Below, in pieces: positions 21,031 to 30,867 of a stretch of DNA of 64,000 nucleotides. Numbering within the stretch: the stretch's first letter is position 1; every line of letters begins with the position of its first letter. The notes beneath the pieces are model-generated. The model had not been told where the DNA came from. It was given only the letters and a program-made list of their open reading frames with translations, and searched no databases. Made by a program: the position numbers and the translations under genes. The stretch covers positions 2,046,001 to 2,110,000 of the forward strand of contig NZ_CP011409.1 in assembly GCF_001267925.1 (NCBI RefSeq). Reading direction: 5' to 3'. Origin of the DNA: Herbaspirillum hiltneri N3 (GTDB taxonomy: Bacteria; Pseudomonadota; Gammaproteobacteria; Burkholderiales; Burkholderiaceae_D).

Positions 21031-21683
21031 ATGATCCAGAAACGAATCGCCTGTACCGCCGCCTCGGCTTTGCTGCTCGCTGTCTTGACCGCTTGCGGTT
21101 CGATGCCGGCCGCGACCAGCGCCAACAGCATCCCCGAAATTCCCGCGCCGGCGCAGGTTAGCTTGCCGGCGGCGACCACCGCTTTGCTGGTGCTCGATAT
21201 CAATTCCGCCGTATGTCAGCCGAATCCGGCCTGCATGAGCACGGTGCCGGCAGTTGCTGCACTGATCGCCAAGGCGCGCGCGGCGAATGTGCCGGTGCTG
21301 TATTCGACGACGGTGAGCCCGTCCGGACCGCCCCGACGCTGGCCGGCGTAGCGCCACAGGCGGGTGAGCCGGTGGTCTCGACACGCGCCAATAAATTCAC
21401 CGGCACCAATCTGGAAGAGCTGTTAAAGCAGAAGAAGGCGGAAACGCTGGTCATCGTCGGTAGCGCCGCCAACGGCGCCGTGATGTACACCTCGTTCCAT
21501 GCGAACACGCGCGGCTTTACGGTGGTGGTAGCGGAAGACGGCATTTCGAGCCCGACCCCGATCAATACCGTGCTGGCGCGTTATCAGTTGCTGAACCAGC
21601 CCGGCTTTATCAATGCCGCGAATACGCCGTTGGCCGACAAGAAGGTGACGCTGAGCCGCGGCGATCTGATTACGTTCAGGTGA
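21031..21683 (+). pseudogene. Isochorismatase-like lipoprotein, frameshifted
   Basis: The first part (about 107 codons) has a lipoprotein signal with lipobox LTAC and then the isochorismatase-fold start ALLVLDINSAVCQ. The reading frame breaks near 21330, and the C-terminal half continues one frame back with RANKFTGTNLEELLKQKK and LVIVGSAANGAVMYTSFHA. A one-base deletion around GGACCG would explain it. At the place where cysteine hydrolases carry the nucleophilic Cys, this protein has Ala (NGAV), so even the intact form would not be a normal hydrolase. A sequencing error cannot be excluded. The end overlaps maf on the other strand. Confidence 0.75.
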
Positions 21684-22290
21684 CGCCGAAAAACGGCATG
21701 CCTGCATTGCGCAGCATGCCGGTCAATGCAATCATCGGCAGCCCGGTGAGGGCGGTCGGATCGGTACTGTCGATTCTTTCCAGGATGGCGATTCCCAGGC
21801 CCTCGTTCTTGGCGCTGCCTGCGCAGTCGTAAGGCTGCTCGATGCGCAGGTAGGCGTCCAGCTCGGCATCCGGCAGATCGCGAAAGGTGACGAAAGTCTG
21901 GATATTCTCGATCTGAATCACCGGTGCAGCGGGGTTGCGATGATCCGACAGGCACAGCGCCGTATGGAAAATCACGCGGCGGCCGCGCATCTTGACAAGT
22001 TGCTTCATGGCATTGGCGTGATTGCCGGGTTTGCCGATTTGTTCGCCGTCGAGCGTGGCGACCTGGTCCGAGCTGATGATCAGTGCGTCGGGATGGTGCT
22101 GCGCGACGGCATCGCCTTTCAGGCGCGCCAGGCGCAAAGCGGTGGCTTCCGGACTTTCGCCCGCCGCCGGGGTTTCGTCGATGTCGGGTGCGATCACCTC
22201 GAAAGGCAGTTGCAGCCGGGACAACAGTTCGCGCCGGTAGGCCGAGCTGGAGGCCAGGATGAGGCGGGGCAGGGCAAGAGTTTTTGGCAT
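21676..22290 (-). CDS. Maf-family nucleotide pyrophosphatase, YceF type
   Basis: 204 residues from the ATG giving MPKTLALPRLILASSSAYRR. It has the Maf N-terminal ASSSxYRREL motif, the DETP motif and the central SSDQVATLDGEQIGKPG. The C-terminal EGLGIAILERIDSTDPTALTGLP is characteristic. The YceF subgroup hydrolyses m7GTP and related modified nucleotides. It is divergent from yceD, an arrangement conserved in many proteobacteria near rpmF-plsX-fab. The 3' end overlaps the frameshifted lipoprotein gene by eight bases. Confidence 0.9.
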   Translation of the reverse strand: MPKTLALPRLILASSSAYRRELLSRLQLPFEVIAPDIDETPAAGESPEATALRLARLKGDAVAQHHPDALIISSDQVATLDGEQIGKPGNHANAMKQLVKMRGRRVIFHTALCLSDHRNPAAPVIQIENIQTFVTFRDLPDAELDAYLRIEQPYDCAGSAKNEGLGIAILERIDSTDPTALTGLPMIALTGMLRNAGMPFFGVT

Positions 22291-22336
22291 TATGCGACAG
22301 CGAGGTGGCAGTGTTCGCAAAAAATACGCTAACACT

Positions 22337-22366
22337 TTGACGAATAAGGGAAAACGCTGTTATTAT
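22337..22366 (+). promoter_or_regulatory. Promoter of the yceD-rpmF-fab cluster
   Basis: TTGACG (22337-22342) and TATTAT (22361-22366) with an 18-base spacer are a good sigma-70 match, and lie 29 bases before the yceD start. Confidence 0.6.
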
Positions 22367-22394
22367 CGCAGGTTTTCCGGATTCAGCTTTCGCC

Positions 22395-22901
22395 ATGAGT
22401 GCTTTTGTGATCGACGCATTTGAATTTAGTCGGCTCAAGGAGCAGGCCGAGGGCGAACTCGCGGTGGCCGATATGGCGCGCCTGGCGGGCGAAACGGTTG
22501 ATCGTGCCGGCACCATCAAGTGGTCGCTGAGCGGCGGCGCCGACAAGCTCGGCCATCCTCAATTGAAGCTTTCCGTATCCGGCCAGGTCAATCTGGTGTG
22601 TCAGCGATGCCTCACTGCGATGCCTTTCGAGGTGTCGTCCGAGTCGGTGCTGGTATTGGCCAAGGATGAAGAATCCGCCGACGCCATTGAAGAAGTGCTC
22701 GACGACGAGTCGGTTGACGTGATTGTCGGCGAGGCCGAGTTCAATGTTGGTTATCTGGTCGAGGATGAGGCGTTGCTTGCCTTACCAGTGGCGCCCAAGC
22801 ATGAATCCTGCCCTGCGCAGGCCTTGCCTGGCTCCGGGGCGGAAGCGGCGGCGACCGAGAAAGTATCGCCGTTCTCGGTACTCAAGAATTTGAAGCAGTA
22901 A
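22395..22901 (+). CDS. yceD: YceD/DUF177 family protein
   Basis: 168 residues with the DUF177 pattern: LSVSGQVNLVCQRCLTAM, which contains the conserved CQRC, and an acidic C-terminal region with EEVLDDESVDVIVGEAEFNV. The family is implicated in 23S rRNA accumulation and metabolism, and its gene almost always precedes rpmF, as here. In E. coli it lies in the yceD-rpmF-plsX-fab operon. Cytoplasmic. Confidence 0.92.
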   Translation: MSAFVIDAFEFSRLKEQAEGELAVADMARLAGETVDRAGTIKWSLSGGADKLGHPQLKLSVSGQVNLVCQRCLTAMPFEVSSESVLVLAKDEESADAIEEVLDDESVDVIVGEAEFNVGYLVEDEALLALPVAPKHESCPAQALPGSGAEAAATEKVSPFSVLKNLKQ

Positions 22902-23007
22902 AAGTAGGCGGCGGGTTTTTCCTGCCGGATGTAAGGATTCTCGGTTGGGCAGTGAGTTTGCTGGCCGGATATGTTAAAATTTTAGAACTTAAGGTTTAGG
23001 AGTTATC

Positions 23008-23190
23008 ATGGCTGTTCAGCAAAACAAAAAGACCCCATCGAAGCGCGGTATGCATCGTGCACACGATTTCCTGACAGCGCCACCGCTGGCAGTCGAGCCG
23101 ACAACTGGTGAAACGCACCTGCGTCACCACATCAGCCCGAACGGTTTCTACCGTGGTCGCAAGGTCCTGAAGACCAAGAACGACGAGTAA
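23008..23190 (+). CDS. rpmF: Ribosomal protein L32
   Basis: 60 residues, the normal length. It has the start [20 protein letters not shown] and the C-terminal [16 protein letters not shown]. Zinc-binding cysteines are absent, as in most proteobacterial L32. It is a component of the large ribosomal subunit. A good ribosome-binding site (TAGGAG) is 7 bases upstream. Confidence 0.97.
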   Translation: MAVQQNKKTPSKRGMHRAHDFLTAPPLAVEPTTGETHLRHHISPNGFYRGRKVLKTKNDE

Positions 23191-23215
23191 TCGGAAATTG
23201 CTGTTAAGGCGGAAT

Positions 23216-23252
23216 GCGGCGCAATGAATTTTTTCAATTGGCGCCGCTTTTT
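23216..23252 (+). terminator. Terminator-like hairpin after rpmF
   Basis: GCGGCGC-AAT pairs with ATT-GGCGCCGC with a small bulge, followed by CTTTTT. It may reduce read-through from rpmF into plsX, allowing higher ribosomal-protein expression. Confidence 0.65.
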
Positions 23253-23337
23253 ATATGCTGCTTCAGCTTAGCGCGTCATTTTGAATCGCGCCAAATCTGC
23301 CCCATAATGCGGGTTGGCAAGGCTCTGAATCAAAACA

Positions 23338-24432
23338 ATGACCATCAAAATTTCCATTGACTGCATGGGCGGCGATCACGGCCCGTCAGTTACTATCCCA
23401 GCCGCCATTTCGTTTTTGCAGCGCGAGCCTGACGCCGAGTTGATTCTGGTTGGTCAGGAAGAAGCGTTGCGCGCCGCTTTGCGCAAGTACAAGCAAGGCG
23501 ACATTTCACGTCTGCACGTTCAGCACGCCGCCGAAGTCGTCACCATGGACGACTCGATCGAGGTCGCCCTGCGCCGCAAGAAGGATTCGTCCATGCGCGT
23601 CGCGGTCAACCTGGTCAAGGACGGCCAGGCCAGCGCTGCCGTCTCCGCCGGCAATACCGGCGCGCTGATGGCGGTGTCGCGTTACGTGCTGAAAACTATC
23701 CCGGGCGTGGATCGCCCGGCGATCTGCACGATTCTCCCCAATCAGAAAGACGGTCCGACCTACATGCTCGACCTCGGCGCCAACGTCGATTGCGAGCCGC
23801 AGCATTTGCATCAGTTCGCGCTGATGGGTTCCGCGCTGGTGTCGGCCATGGAAGGCAAGCCGCGTCCTACGGTCGGGCTGCTCAACGTGGGCGAAGAAGA
23901 AATCAAGGGCAATGAAGTGGTCAAGCAGACCGCCGAGCTGCTCCATGCGGATCACGAAAAAGGTCTCATCAATTTCTACGGCAACGTCGAAGGCAACGAC
24001 ATTTTTGAAGGCACCACCGACATCGTGGTGTGCGACGGCTTTGTCGGCAACGTCACGCTTAAGGCCTCCGAAGGCCTGGGCCGTTTCGTCAAGATCGTGC
24101 TCACGACCGAATTCAAAAAAGGCTTCTTCAACAAGCTCGGTGCCCTGATCGCGTATGGCGCCATCAAGGCCCTGTCGCGCCGCCTCAATCCCTCCCGCTA
24201 CAATGGCGCCAGCCTGCTTGGTTTGCGCGGCCTGGTGTTCAAGAGCCATGGCGGTGCTGATGCCTATGCCTTCGAATGGGCCATTCAGCGCGCGTACGAT
24301 GCCGCCAAATATGACGTCCTGTCGCGCATCACGACCACGATCGCCGAGCTGATTCCGCAGGCAGAAAGTGCGGCCGAGCGCGTCACTGCAATCACATCAT
24401 CAACCGATCTAACAGAACAGAAAACGGTATGA
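23338..24432 (+). CDS. plsX: Phosphate acyltransferase PlsX
   Basis: 364 residues with the family start [14 protein letters not shown] and internal conserved segments [20 protein letters not shown] and [17 protein letters not shown]. PlsX converts acyl-ACP to acyl-phosphate for PlsY in phospholipid synthesis; it is a peripheral membrane protein. The stop codon overlaps the fabH start (ATGA), indicating translational coupling. It is part of the conserved plsX-fabH-fabD-fabG-acpP-fabF block. Confidence 0.97.
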   Translation: MTIKISIDCMGGDHGPSVTIPAAISFLQREPDAELILVGQEEALRAALRKYKQGDISRLHVQHAAEVVTMDDSIEVALRRKKDSSMRVAVNLVKDGQASAAVSAGNTGALMAVSRYVLKTIPGVDRPAICTILPNQKDGPTYMLDLGANVDCEPQHLHQFALMGSALVSAMEGKPRPTVGLLNVGEEEIKGNEVVKQTAELLHADHEKGLINFYGNVEGNDIFEGTTDIVVCDGFVGNVTLKASEGLGRFVKIVLTTEFKKGFFNKLGALIAYGAIKALSRRLNPSRYNGASLLGLRGLVFKSHGGADAYAFEWAIQRAYDAAKYDVLSRITTTIAELIPQAESAAERVTAITSSTDLTEQKTV

Positions 24433-25415
24433 CTCTTTATAGCAAAATTGTCGGCACCGGCAGTTACCTGCCTCCCAAGCGCGTGACCAACGACGAGTTG
24501 GCGCAGCAGCTTGCAAAGAAGGGGATCGAGACTTCCGACGAATGGATTTTTTCGCGCAGCGGCATTTCCGCGCGCCATTATGCCGAAGCCGACGTGCTGT
24601 CGAGCGACCTCGCCGTGGCGGCCTCGCAGCGTGCGCTGGAAGCGGCCGGCTTGCAAGCCAACAACATCGACCTGATTATCCTGGCGACATCGACGCCGGA
24701 CCATCTGGGCGGCTTCCCGAGCACGGCTTGCGTCGTGCAGCGCAAGCTGGGCATCAACAACGGCGGCGCCGCGATGGACGTGCAGGCGGTGTGCAGCGGC
24801 TTCGTGTATGCGATGTCGGTAGCGGACAGTTTCATCAAGACCGGCATGCACAAGAACGTGCTGGTGATCGGCGCGGAAGTGTTTTCGCGCATCCTGAATT
24901 TCGAAGACCGCACCACCTGCGTGCTGTTCGGCGACGGCGCCGGTGCGATCGTCATGACGGCGTCAAAAGAGCCCGGTATCCTCGCTGCAAAACTGCATGC
25001 CGATGGCAGCCACGGCCATATCCTGTGCGTGCCGGGCAACGTCAATGACGGCGCGGTCGCCGGCAATGCCTACTTGTACATGGACGGCCCGGCGGTATTC
25101 AAGCTGGCGGTGTCCGTGCTCGACAAGGTGGCGCGCGAAGTGCTGGAAGTCGCCAAAGTGGATGCGAAAGAAATCGACTGGCTGATTCCCCACCAGGCCA
25201 ATATTCGCATCATGCAAGGCACTGCCAAGAAGCTCGGCCTGCCGCTGGAAAAAATGGTGGTGACAGTCGATGAACACGGCAATACATCGGCCGCCTCGAT
25301 TCCGCTGGCGCTGGACCAGGCGGTGCGCGACGGTCGCGTCAAGCCGGGCCAGAACGTCATGATGGAAGGCGTCGGCGGCGGTTTCACCTGGGGCGCCGTG
25401 CTGGCGCGCATGTAA
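24429..25415 (+). CDS. fabH: 3-oxoacyl-ACP synthase III
   Basis: 328 residues. The catalytic Cys is near residue 122 ([12 protein letters not shown]), His near 255 ([10 protein letters not shown]) and Asn near 283 ([11 protein letters not shown]). It condenses acetyl-CoA with malonyl-ACP to start fatty acid synthesis. Translation is probably coupled to plsX through a four-base overlap. Confidence 0.97.
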   Translation: MTLYSKIVGTGSYLPPKRVTNDELAQQLAKKGIETSDEWIFSRSGISARHYAEADVLSSDLAVAASQRALEAAGLQANNIDLIILATSTPDHLGGFPSTACVVQRKLGINNGGAAMDVQAVCSGFVYAMSVADSFIKTGMHKNVLVIGAEVFSRILNFEDRTTCVLFGDGAGAIVMTASKEPGILAAKLHADGSHGHILCVPGNVNDGAVAGNAYLYMDGPAVFKLAVSVLDKVAREVLEVAKVDAKEIDWLIPHQANIRIMQGTAKKLGLPLEKMVVTVDEHGNTSAASIPLALDQAVRDGRVKPGQNVMMEGVGGGFTWGAVLARM

Positions 25416-25463
25416 GTCGGCAGCAGCCGGCTTTGAACTGATTTTTCAACGACAAAATAGAGC

Positions 25464-26396
25464 ATGACAACATTTGCTTTTGTTTTTCCAGGCCAGGGTT
25501 CGCAGGCCATCGGAATGCTGAATGGATTTGCCGACAATGAAGTGGTCAAGGCGACTGTTGCAGAAGCCTCCGACGCGCTGCAATTCGATCTCGGCAAGCT
25601 GATCGCCGAAGGTCCGAAGGAAGACCTCGACCTGACCACCAATACCCAGCCAGTCATGCTGACTGCGGCCGTGGCGTTTTACCGCACCTGGCTGGCTGCC
25701 GGCGGCAAGGCGCCGGCGCTGGTCGCCGGTCACAGCCTCGGTGAATATTCCGCGCTCGTGGCGGCCGGCGTGATCGCGTTTAAGGACGCGGTGCCGCTGG
25801 TGCGTTTTCGTGCGCAAGCCATGCAGGAAGCCGTGCCGGTCGGGCAGGGCGGCATGGCGGCTATTCTCGGTCTTTCAGATGATGACGTGCGCGCTGCCTG
25901 CGCCGAAGCCGCGCAGGGCGACGTGGTCGAAGCCGTCAATTACAATTCCCCCGCGCAAGTGGTGATCGCCGGCAGCAAGGCCGCGGTTGAGCGCGCCTGC
26001 GAAATCGCCAAGGCCAAGGGTGCCAAGCGCGCGCTGGTGCTGCCGGTTTCGGCGCCGTTCCACTCGTCGCTGCTCAAGCCTGCCTCGGATCGCCTGCAGC
26101 AATATCTGGCCGGCGTGCCGTTTTCCACGCCGCAGATTCCGCTGATCAATAACGTCGACGTCGCCATCGTCAACGATCCCGCCGCCATCAAGGATGCGCT
26201 GGTGCGTCAGGCGGCCAGCGCCGTGCGCTGGGTCGAGACCGTGCAGAAGATGTCGGCGGAAGGCGTCACTCATGTGGTCGAATGCGGTCCCGGCAAGGTG
26301 CTGGCCGGTTTGACCAAGCGTATCAACGGCGATCTGGTGGGCGAGGCAATCGTCGATCAGGCATCCCTGGACAAAGTATTGGAGCTGCTGAAGTGA
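25464..26396 (+). CDS. fabD: Malonyl-CoA:ACP transacylase
   Basis: 310 residues. It opens FAFVFPGQGSQAIGM. The active-site Ser is in GHSLGEYSAL at about residue 92, and the partner His is in VSAPFHSSLLKPA. It loads malonyl groups onto ACP for FabH and FabF. The stop codon overlaps the fabG start (GTGA). Confidence 0.97.
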   Translation: MTTFAFVFPGQGSQAIGMLNGFADNEVVKATVAEASDALQFDLGKLIAEGPKEDLDLTTNTQPVMLTAAVAFYRTWLAAGGKAPALVAGHSLGEYSALVAAGVIAFKDAVPLVRFRAQAMQEAVPVGQGGMAAILGLSDDDVRAACAEAAQGDVVEAVNYNSPAQVVIAGSKAAVERACEIAKAKGAKRALVLPVSAPFHSSLLKPASDRLQQYLAGVPFSTPQIPLINNVDVAIVNDPAAIKDALVRQAASAVRWVETVQKMSAEGVTHVVECGPGKVLAGLTKRINGDLVGEAIVDQASLDKVLELLK

Positions 26397-27157
26397 GTGA
26401 TCAACGTTCGCAAAATCTGCAAAATCAAATCGCGTTGGTGACCGGCGCTTCCCGCGGCATCGGACGCGCCATCGCGCTGGAACTGGTGCGCCAGGGCGCA
26501 AAAGTCGTCGGTACGGCAACTTCGGCGGCCGGCGCTGCGGCCATCAGCGAATACCTCGAACAGGCGCAGCCTGGTTGCGGCAAGGGCGTGGTCCTCAACG
26601 TCAACGACGCCGCTGCCTGCAGCGCCCTCATCGACGACATGCAAAAAGAATTTGGCGGCCTGTCCATCCTCGTCAACAATGCCGGCATCACGCAAGACCA
26701 GCTGGCCATGCGCATGAAAGACGAAGAGTGGGATAATGTCATCGCGACCAACCTGACCGCGGTCGGGCGTCTGTCGCGCGCAGTCTTGCGCGGCATGATG
26801 AAGGCGCGCAACGGCCGCATCATCAACATCACATCGGTGGTCGGTTCGGCCGGCAATTCGGGGCAAATGAACTACGCCGCCGCCAAGGCCGGCGTGGCAG
26901 GCATGAGCCGCGCGCTGGCGCGTGAAATCGGCAGCCGCAACATCACCGTCAACTGCATCGCGCCGGGTTTCATCGATACCGACATGACCAAGGTGCTGGG
27001 CGAGCAGCAGACCGCCGCCTTGCTGCAGCAGATTCCGCTGGGCCGTCTGGGGGCTCCGGAGGACATTGCAGCCGCCGTAGCGTTCCTGGCGTCGCCACAG
27101 GCGGCCTACATCACCGGCACAACCTTGCATGTCAATGGCGGCATGTATATGAATTAA
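26393..27157 (+). CDS. fabG: 3-oxoacyl-ACP reductase
   Basis: 254 residues from a GTG start that overlaps the fabD stop by four bases; a longer frame runs into fabD and is not used. It is a short-chain dehydrogenase with the NADPH motif TGASRGIGRAIA, the NNAGIT motif, and the catalytic Ser-Tyr-Lys in NITSVVGSAGNSGQMNYAAAK. The C-terminal ITGTTLHVNGGMYM is typical of FabG. It performs the first reduction in fatty acid elongation. Confidence 0.97.
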   Translation: MSDQRSQNLQNQIALVTGASRGIGRAIALELVRQGAKVVGTATSAAGAAAISEYLEQAQPGCGKGVVLNVNDAAACSALIDDMQKEFGGLSILVNNAGITQDQLAMRMKDEEWDNVIATNLTAVGRLSRAVLRGMMKARNGRIINITSVVGSAGNSGQMNYAAAKAGVAGMSRALAREIGSRNITVNCIAPGFIDTDMTKVLGEQQTAALLQQIPLGRLGAPEDIAAAVAFLASPQAAYITGTTLHVNGGMYMN

Positions 27158-27280
27158 GCGTCTTTGGACGCAGATCGTAGCAACTTACTTATTCTTGCTG
27201 AGAATACTTAAAAGTAAATTTTTGGCGTGCAAACCTGATAAAATGCGCGCACTTTTGTAACCTATCCACTGGAGGCATTT

Positions 27281-27520
27281 ATGTCCGATATCGAACAACG
27301 CGTTAAAAAAATCGTCGCTGAACAACTGGGCGTCGCAGAAGCAGACATCAAGACAGAATCGTCGTTCGTGGACGATCTGGGCGCTGACTCCCTCGACACC
27401 GTCGAATTGGTCATGGCGCTGGAAGATGAGTTCGAAATGGAAATCCCTGACGAACAAGCTGAAAAGATTACAACCGTGCAACAGGCGATCGATTACGCCA
27501 AGGCACACGTCAAGGCCTAA
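27281..27520 (+). CDS. acpP: Acyl carrier protein
   Basis: 79 residues, acidic, with the phosphopantetheine attachment Ser in [15 protein letters not shown]. AcpS, encoded at 41775-42167, would attach the prosthetic group. A strong GGAGG ribosome-binding site precedes the ATG, and an AT-rich stretch (27180-27250) probably carries its own promoter, consistent with high expression. Confidence 0.98.
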   Translation: MSDIEQRVKKIVAEQLGVAEADIKTESSFVDDLGADSLDTVELVMALEDEFEMEIPDEQAEKITTVQQAIDYAKAHVKA

Positions 27521-27550
27521 GCTGGTTTTGAACGACTCTAGGAGAATTGC

Positions 27551-28792
27551 TTGAGCCGCTCACGTGAACGTCGTGTAGTCATTACCGGTCTTGGTTGCAT
27601 TTCGCCCGTTGGCAATTCGATTGCCGACGCGTGGGGCGCGGTCAAAGAAGGTAAGTCGGGCATTGCCACTATCACCAAGTTTGACGCCGCTCCTTTTTCT
27701 ACGCATTTTGCGGGAGAAGTGAAAGGCTTCAACATCGAAGATTACATCCCCGCCAAAGAAGCGCGCCATATGGATACTTTTATCCATTTCGGCATGGCGG
27801 CGGGCATGCAGGCCTTTCAGGACAGCGGCCTGGTAGTCACCGATGAAAACGCCGAGCGTATCGGCGTCATCATTGGTTCCGGTATCGGTGGCTTGCCGCT
27901 GATCGAGCAGACCCATGAAGAGCTGACCAACCGCGGTCCACGCCGCATCAGCCCGTTCTTCATCCCGGCTTCGATCATTAATATGATTTCCGGCAACTTG
28001 TCCATCAAGTACGGTCTCAAGGGTCCTAATCTGGCCATCGTGACTGCTTGCACGACAGGCTTGCATTGCATCGGCTCCGCCAGCCGCATGATTCAGTACG
28101 GCGATGCCGACGTGATGATTGCCGGCGGCGCTGAATCCAGCGTTTCGCCGCTGGGCATCGGCGGCTTCGCTTCGGCGCGCGCGTTGTCCACCCGCAATGA
28201 CGATCCGGCAACTGCGTCCCGTCCGTGGGACAAGGACCGCGACGGTTTCGTGCTGGGTGAAGGCGCGGGCGTGATGGTGCTGGAAGAGTACGAGCACGCC
28301 AAGGCGCGCGGCGCCAAAATCTATGCAGAAGTGCTGGGTTTCGGCATGAGCGGCGACGCTTACCACATGACCGCTCCGAACCTGGACGGCCCGCGTCGTT
28401 GCGTGGTGTCGGCCTTGCGCGATGCGGGTGTGAATCCGGACGAAGTCCAGTATCTGAATGCACACGGTACATCTACGCCTCTGGGCGACAAGAATGAAAC
28501 CGATGCAATCAAGGCTGCCTTCGGCGACCATGCTTACAAGATGGTTGTCAATTCCACCAAGTCCATGACCGGCCATCTGCTGGGCGGCGCGGGCGGATTG
28601 GAGTCGGTGTTCACCGTGCTGGCGCTGCATAACCAGATATCTCCTCCGACGATCAACATCTTCAATCAGGATCCGGAGTGCGATCTTGACTACTGCGCCA
28701 ACCAGGCGCGCGACATGAAGATCGATATCGCCGTCAAGAATTCCTTCGGATTCGGCGGCACCAACGGCACTCTGGTGTTCGGCAAGGTGTAA
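27551..28792 (+). CDS. fabF: 3-oxoacyl-ACP synthase II
   Basis: 413 residues starting at TTG, with AGGAG seven bases upstream and a product beginning [20 protein letters not shown]. Catalytic residues are visible: Cys in [12 protein letters not shown] (near 166), His in [11 protein letters not shown] and His in [12 protein letters not shown]. It elongates acyl-ACP and sets the cis-vaccenate level. It is the last gene of the block and is followed by a strong terminator. Confidence 0.97.
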   Translation: MSRSRERRVVITGLGCISPVGNSIADAWGAVKEGKSGIATITKFDAAPFSTHFAGEVKGFNIEDYIPAKEARHMDTFIHFGMAAGMQAFQDSGLVVTDENAERIGVIIGSGIGGLPLIEQTHEELTNRGPRRISPFFIPASIINMISGNLSIKYGLKGPNLAIVTACTTGLHCIGSASRMIQYGDADVMIAGGAESSVSPLGIGGFASARALSTRNDDPATASRPWDKDRDGFVLGEGAGVMVLEEYEHAKARGAKIYAEVLGFGMSGDAYHMTAPNLDGPRRCVVSALRDAGVNPDEVQYLNAHGTSTPLGDKNETDAIKAAFGDHAYKMVVNSTKSMTGHLLGGAGGLESVFTVLALHNQISPPTINIFNQDPECDLDYCANQARDMKIDIAVKNSFGFGGTNGTLVFGKV

Positions 28793-28800
28793 GAACCTGG

Positions 28801-28829
28801 CCCGGCTTTCGACAGAAAGCCGGGTTTTT
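28801..28829 (+). terminator. Rho-independent terminator of the fab cluster
   Basis: CCCGGCTTTC and GAAAGCCGGG form a perfect 10-base stem with a four-base loop, followed by five T residues; it starts eight bases after the fabF stop. Confidence 0.95.
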
Positions 28830-28850
28830 GCTTTTCCACTCCCCATTCCT

Positions 28851-29333
28851 ATGTCGATAGCAGTCTCTGCGGATATCAAACCTTCCCGTCTGCTTTTGAT
28901 CACGATGGCGGCAGCGGCTATCGTTGTTGCCCTCATCGGCGTCATTTTTGCCTTCGCCCTGGTCGGGCAATTGTCTTTTGTCTTCAGGATGTCGCTTGCC
29001 GGCGCATGTGTTGTCGCCGCGATCCTGGCGTTCTGGCTGGTGCTGAGAAGCCGCACGGCCGTCTGGCTGCATATTTCCGGCACTGGACAGATCCGTCTGG
29101 TCGAGCATCACGTAGCGGTACGCGCCAAGCCCGGTTCGCAAGTGATGAACGGCGGTCTGGCGCAATTGCTGGCCGGTTCAACCGTCTGGCCGAATCTGCT
29201 GTTGTTGAGGCTGAGGCTGGAAAATGGCCGGACGCGAACTATCCCGATCTTGCCCGATTCTGTCCCCCGGGAAACTTTTCGGGCGCTGCAAGTGGCTTGT
29301 CGATGGGTTGCGAGTCATAATAACGACGCCTGA
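28851..29333 (+). CDS. YgfX-like small membrane protein
   Basis: 160 residues with two hydrophobic segments (about residues 13-37 and 44-65) followed by a soluble part of about 95 residues. That part contains SGTGQIRLVEHH, LLAGSTVWPNLLLLRLRLENGR and ILPDSVPRETFRALQVACRW. This layout resembles YgfX/CptA-like and DUF1434-like proteins found just before rpoE in betaproteobacteria. A precise function is not recognised. It lies between the fab cluster terminator and rpoE on the same strand. Confidence 0.7.
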   Translation: MSIAVSADIKPSRLLLITMAAAAIVVALIGVIFAFALVGQLSFVFRMSLAGACVVAAILAFWLVLRSRTAVWLHISGTGQIRLVEHHVAVRAKPGSQVMNGGLAQLLAGSTVWPNLLLLRLRLENGRTRTIPILPDSVPRETFRALQVACRWVASHNNDA

Positions 29334-29448
29334 GGGCATGCACTCCACAAAAAAATCGAAAAGATAGTACGCTTATTGAATTTATTGCTTCGAATTGGAT
29401 CAATGGTTCGGTTTGCGCAGAAATGATAAAAAAACAAGGAAACTGGAT

Positions 29449-30051
29449 TTGACGACGGAACGCGAAATTGATCAACTGCTTGTCGAGCGTGTGCAGCGTG
29501 GCGATAAGAAGGCGTTCGAGCTATTAGTTGCCAAATATCAACGGAAACTGATGCGGCTCGTATCGCGCCTGGTGCGAGATCAGGCGGAAGCGGAAGATGT
29601 CGTGCAAGAGGCCTTCATCAAGGCTTACCGCGCGCTGCCGCAATTCCGTGGCGATTCGGCGTTCTACACCTGGTTGTACCGGATCGGTATCAACACGGCC
29701 AAGAACTACCTTGTGACCATGGGCAGAAGGGCGCCGACGTCGACGGAAGCAGATGCAGAAGAGGCTGAAACTTTTGACGACGGAGAGCACCTAAGAGACA
29801 TCAATACTCCCGAGTCGATGCTGGCGACCAAGCAGATTGCCCAGACGGTCAATGTTGCGATGGAGGCCTTGCCGGAAGAGTTGCGGACTGCGATTACCCT
29901 GCGTGAAATAGAGGGTTTGAGCTACGACGAGATCGCCGAGGCCATGGGATGTCCTATCGGCACGGTGCGTAGCCGGATCTTCCGGGCGCGCGAAGCGATT
30001 GCGGAGAAGCTGAGGCCGCTGCTTGGAACGGCGCTGGACAAGCGTTGGTAG
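29449..30051 (+). CDS. rpoE: RNA polymerase sigma factor RpoE
   Basis: 200 residues from a TTG start preceded by AAGGA. The frame is open 18 codons further upstream, but this start gives the usual RpoE length and N-terminus (TTEREIDQLLVERVQRGD). Region 2 contains DVVQEAFIKAYRALPQFRGDSAFYTWLYRIGINTAKN in parts, and region 4 is EIEGLSYDEIAEAMGCPIGT. It is the ECF sigma factor for envelope stress. The next genes encode its anti-sigma factor, RseB and a DegP protease, the standard operon. Confidence 0.95.
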   Translation: MTTEREIDQLLVERVQRGDKKAFELLVAKYQRKLMRLVSRLVRDQAEAEDVVQEAFIKAYRALPQFRGDSAFYTWLYRIGINTAKNYLVTMGRRAPTSTEADAEEAETFDDGEHLRDINTPESMLATKQIAQTVNVAMEALPEELRTAITLREIEGLSYDEIAEAMGCPIGTVRSRIFRAREAIAEKLRPLLGTALDKRW

Positions 30052-30182
30052 GCTGCTTTGAGCTGTTTGAGCTGTATGTGAAGCACGGGAGTTATGCGTT
30101 ATGTGACGTCATAGGCGTCAGTAAAAGACATAAAAATAAGAGCGGGTGATGGAACTGAAATTTTGTGGCCGGGTGACTACTT

Positions 30183-30866
30183 ATGGATACCAAAGAAATT
30201 AGCAGAGAACAAATTTCGGCGTTGGCCGACGGCGAGCTGGTTGACGCGCATGTCAACATGGCGCTGACCGTTTTACGCCAGCCGGAAGAGCACGTGACGT
30301 GGGATCTGTACCATCAGATCGGCGATGTCATGCGTTCGGAAGAAATGGCGTTTTCGCTCAGCGACGGCTTTGCCGCCAAGATGAGCGCGCGTCTCGATGC
30401 CGAGCCGACGATCATTGCCCCACAGTTGATGACGGCCGCTGCCGAACAGATCATCGTTCCGGTCGCGGTGAATGACGCGACGGCTTCCAATGTCGTGTCG
30501 CTGGCGCCGATGCGCAAGCGTTTCGTGCGTCGCTTCGTGATGCCCGGCGCTGCAGCGGCGGCGGCGATCGTTGCCGTTGTGCTGGTGACGGGACCTCAGC
30601 AGTCGGCGACATTGGCGAGTGCTTCGGCTCCGGTTGCGGGGACGGCGGCGACGGCGATTGTGCCCTCGGCAATCACGACGGTGGCTGCAACATCGGCTGC
30701 ACCGCAAGGCGCAGCGTCGATCAGCAGTCTGGCGCAGCAGGGCGAAGTCGCACGCGATCCGCGTATCGATGACTACCTGTTGGCGCATCAGCGCTTCTCG
30801 CCTTCGATGTACAGCTCGGCCCAATATGCCCGTTCGGCGGCTTTCGCAATTGACTCAGATAAATAA
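30183..30866 (+). CDS. rseA: Anti-sigma-E factor RseA
   Basis: 227 residues. The N-terminal cytoplasmic RseA domain (1-100) has EISREQISALADGEL and HVTWDLYHQIGDVMRSEE. A single membrane helix lies at about 120-140, with an Ala-rich periplasmic tail of about 85 residues. It binds RpoE at the inner membrane and is degraded when misfolded outer-membrane proteins appear. Starts 131 bases after rpoE; the rseB start follows its stop by one base. Confidence 0.9.
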   Translation: MDTKEISREQISALADGELVDAHVNMALTVLRQPEEHVTWDLYHQIGDVMRSEEMAFSLSDGFAAKMSARLDAEPTIIAPQLMTAAAEQIIVPVAVNDATASNVVSLAPMRKRFVRRFVMPGAAAAAAIVAVVLVTGPQQSATLASASAPVAGTAATAIVPSAITTVAATSAAPQGAASISSLAQQGEVARDPRIDDYLLAHQRFSPSMYSSAQYARSAAFAIDSDK

Positions 30867-30867
30867 T

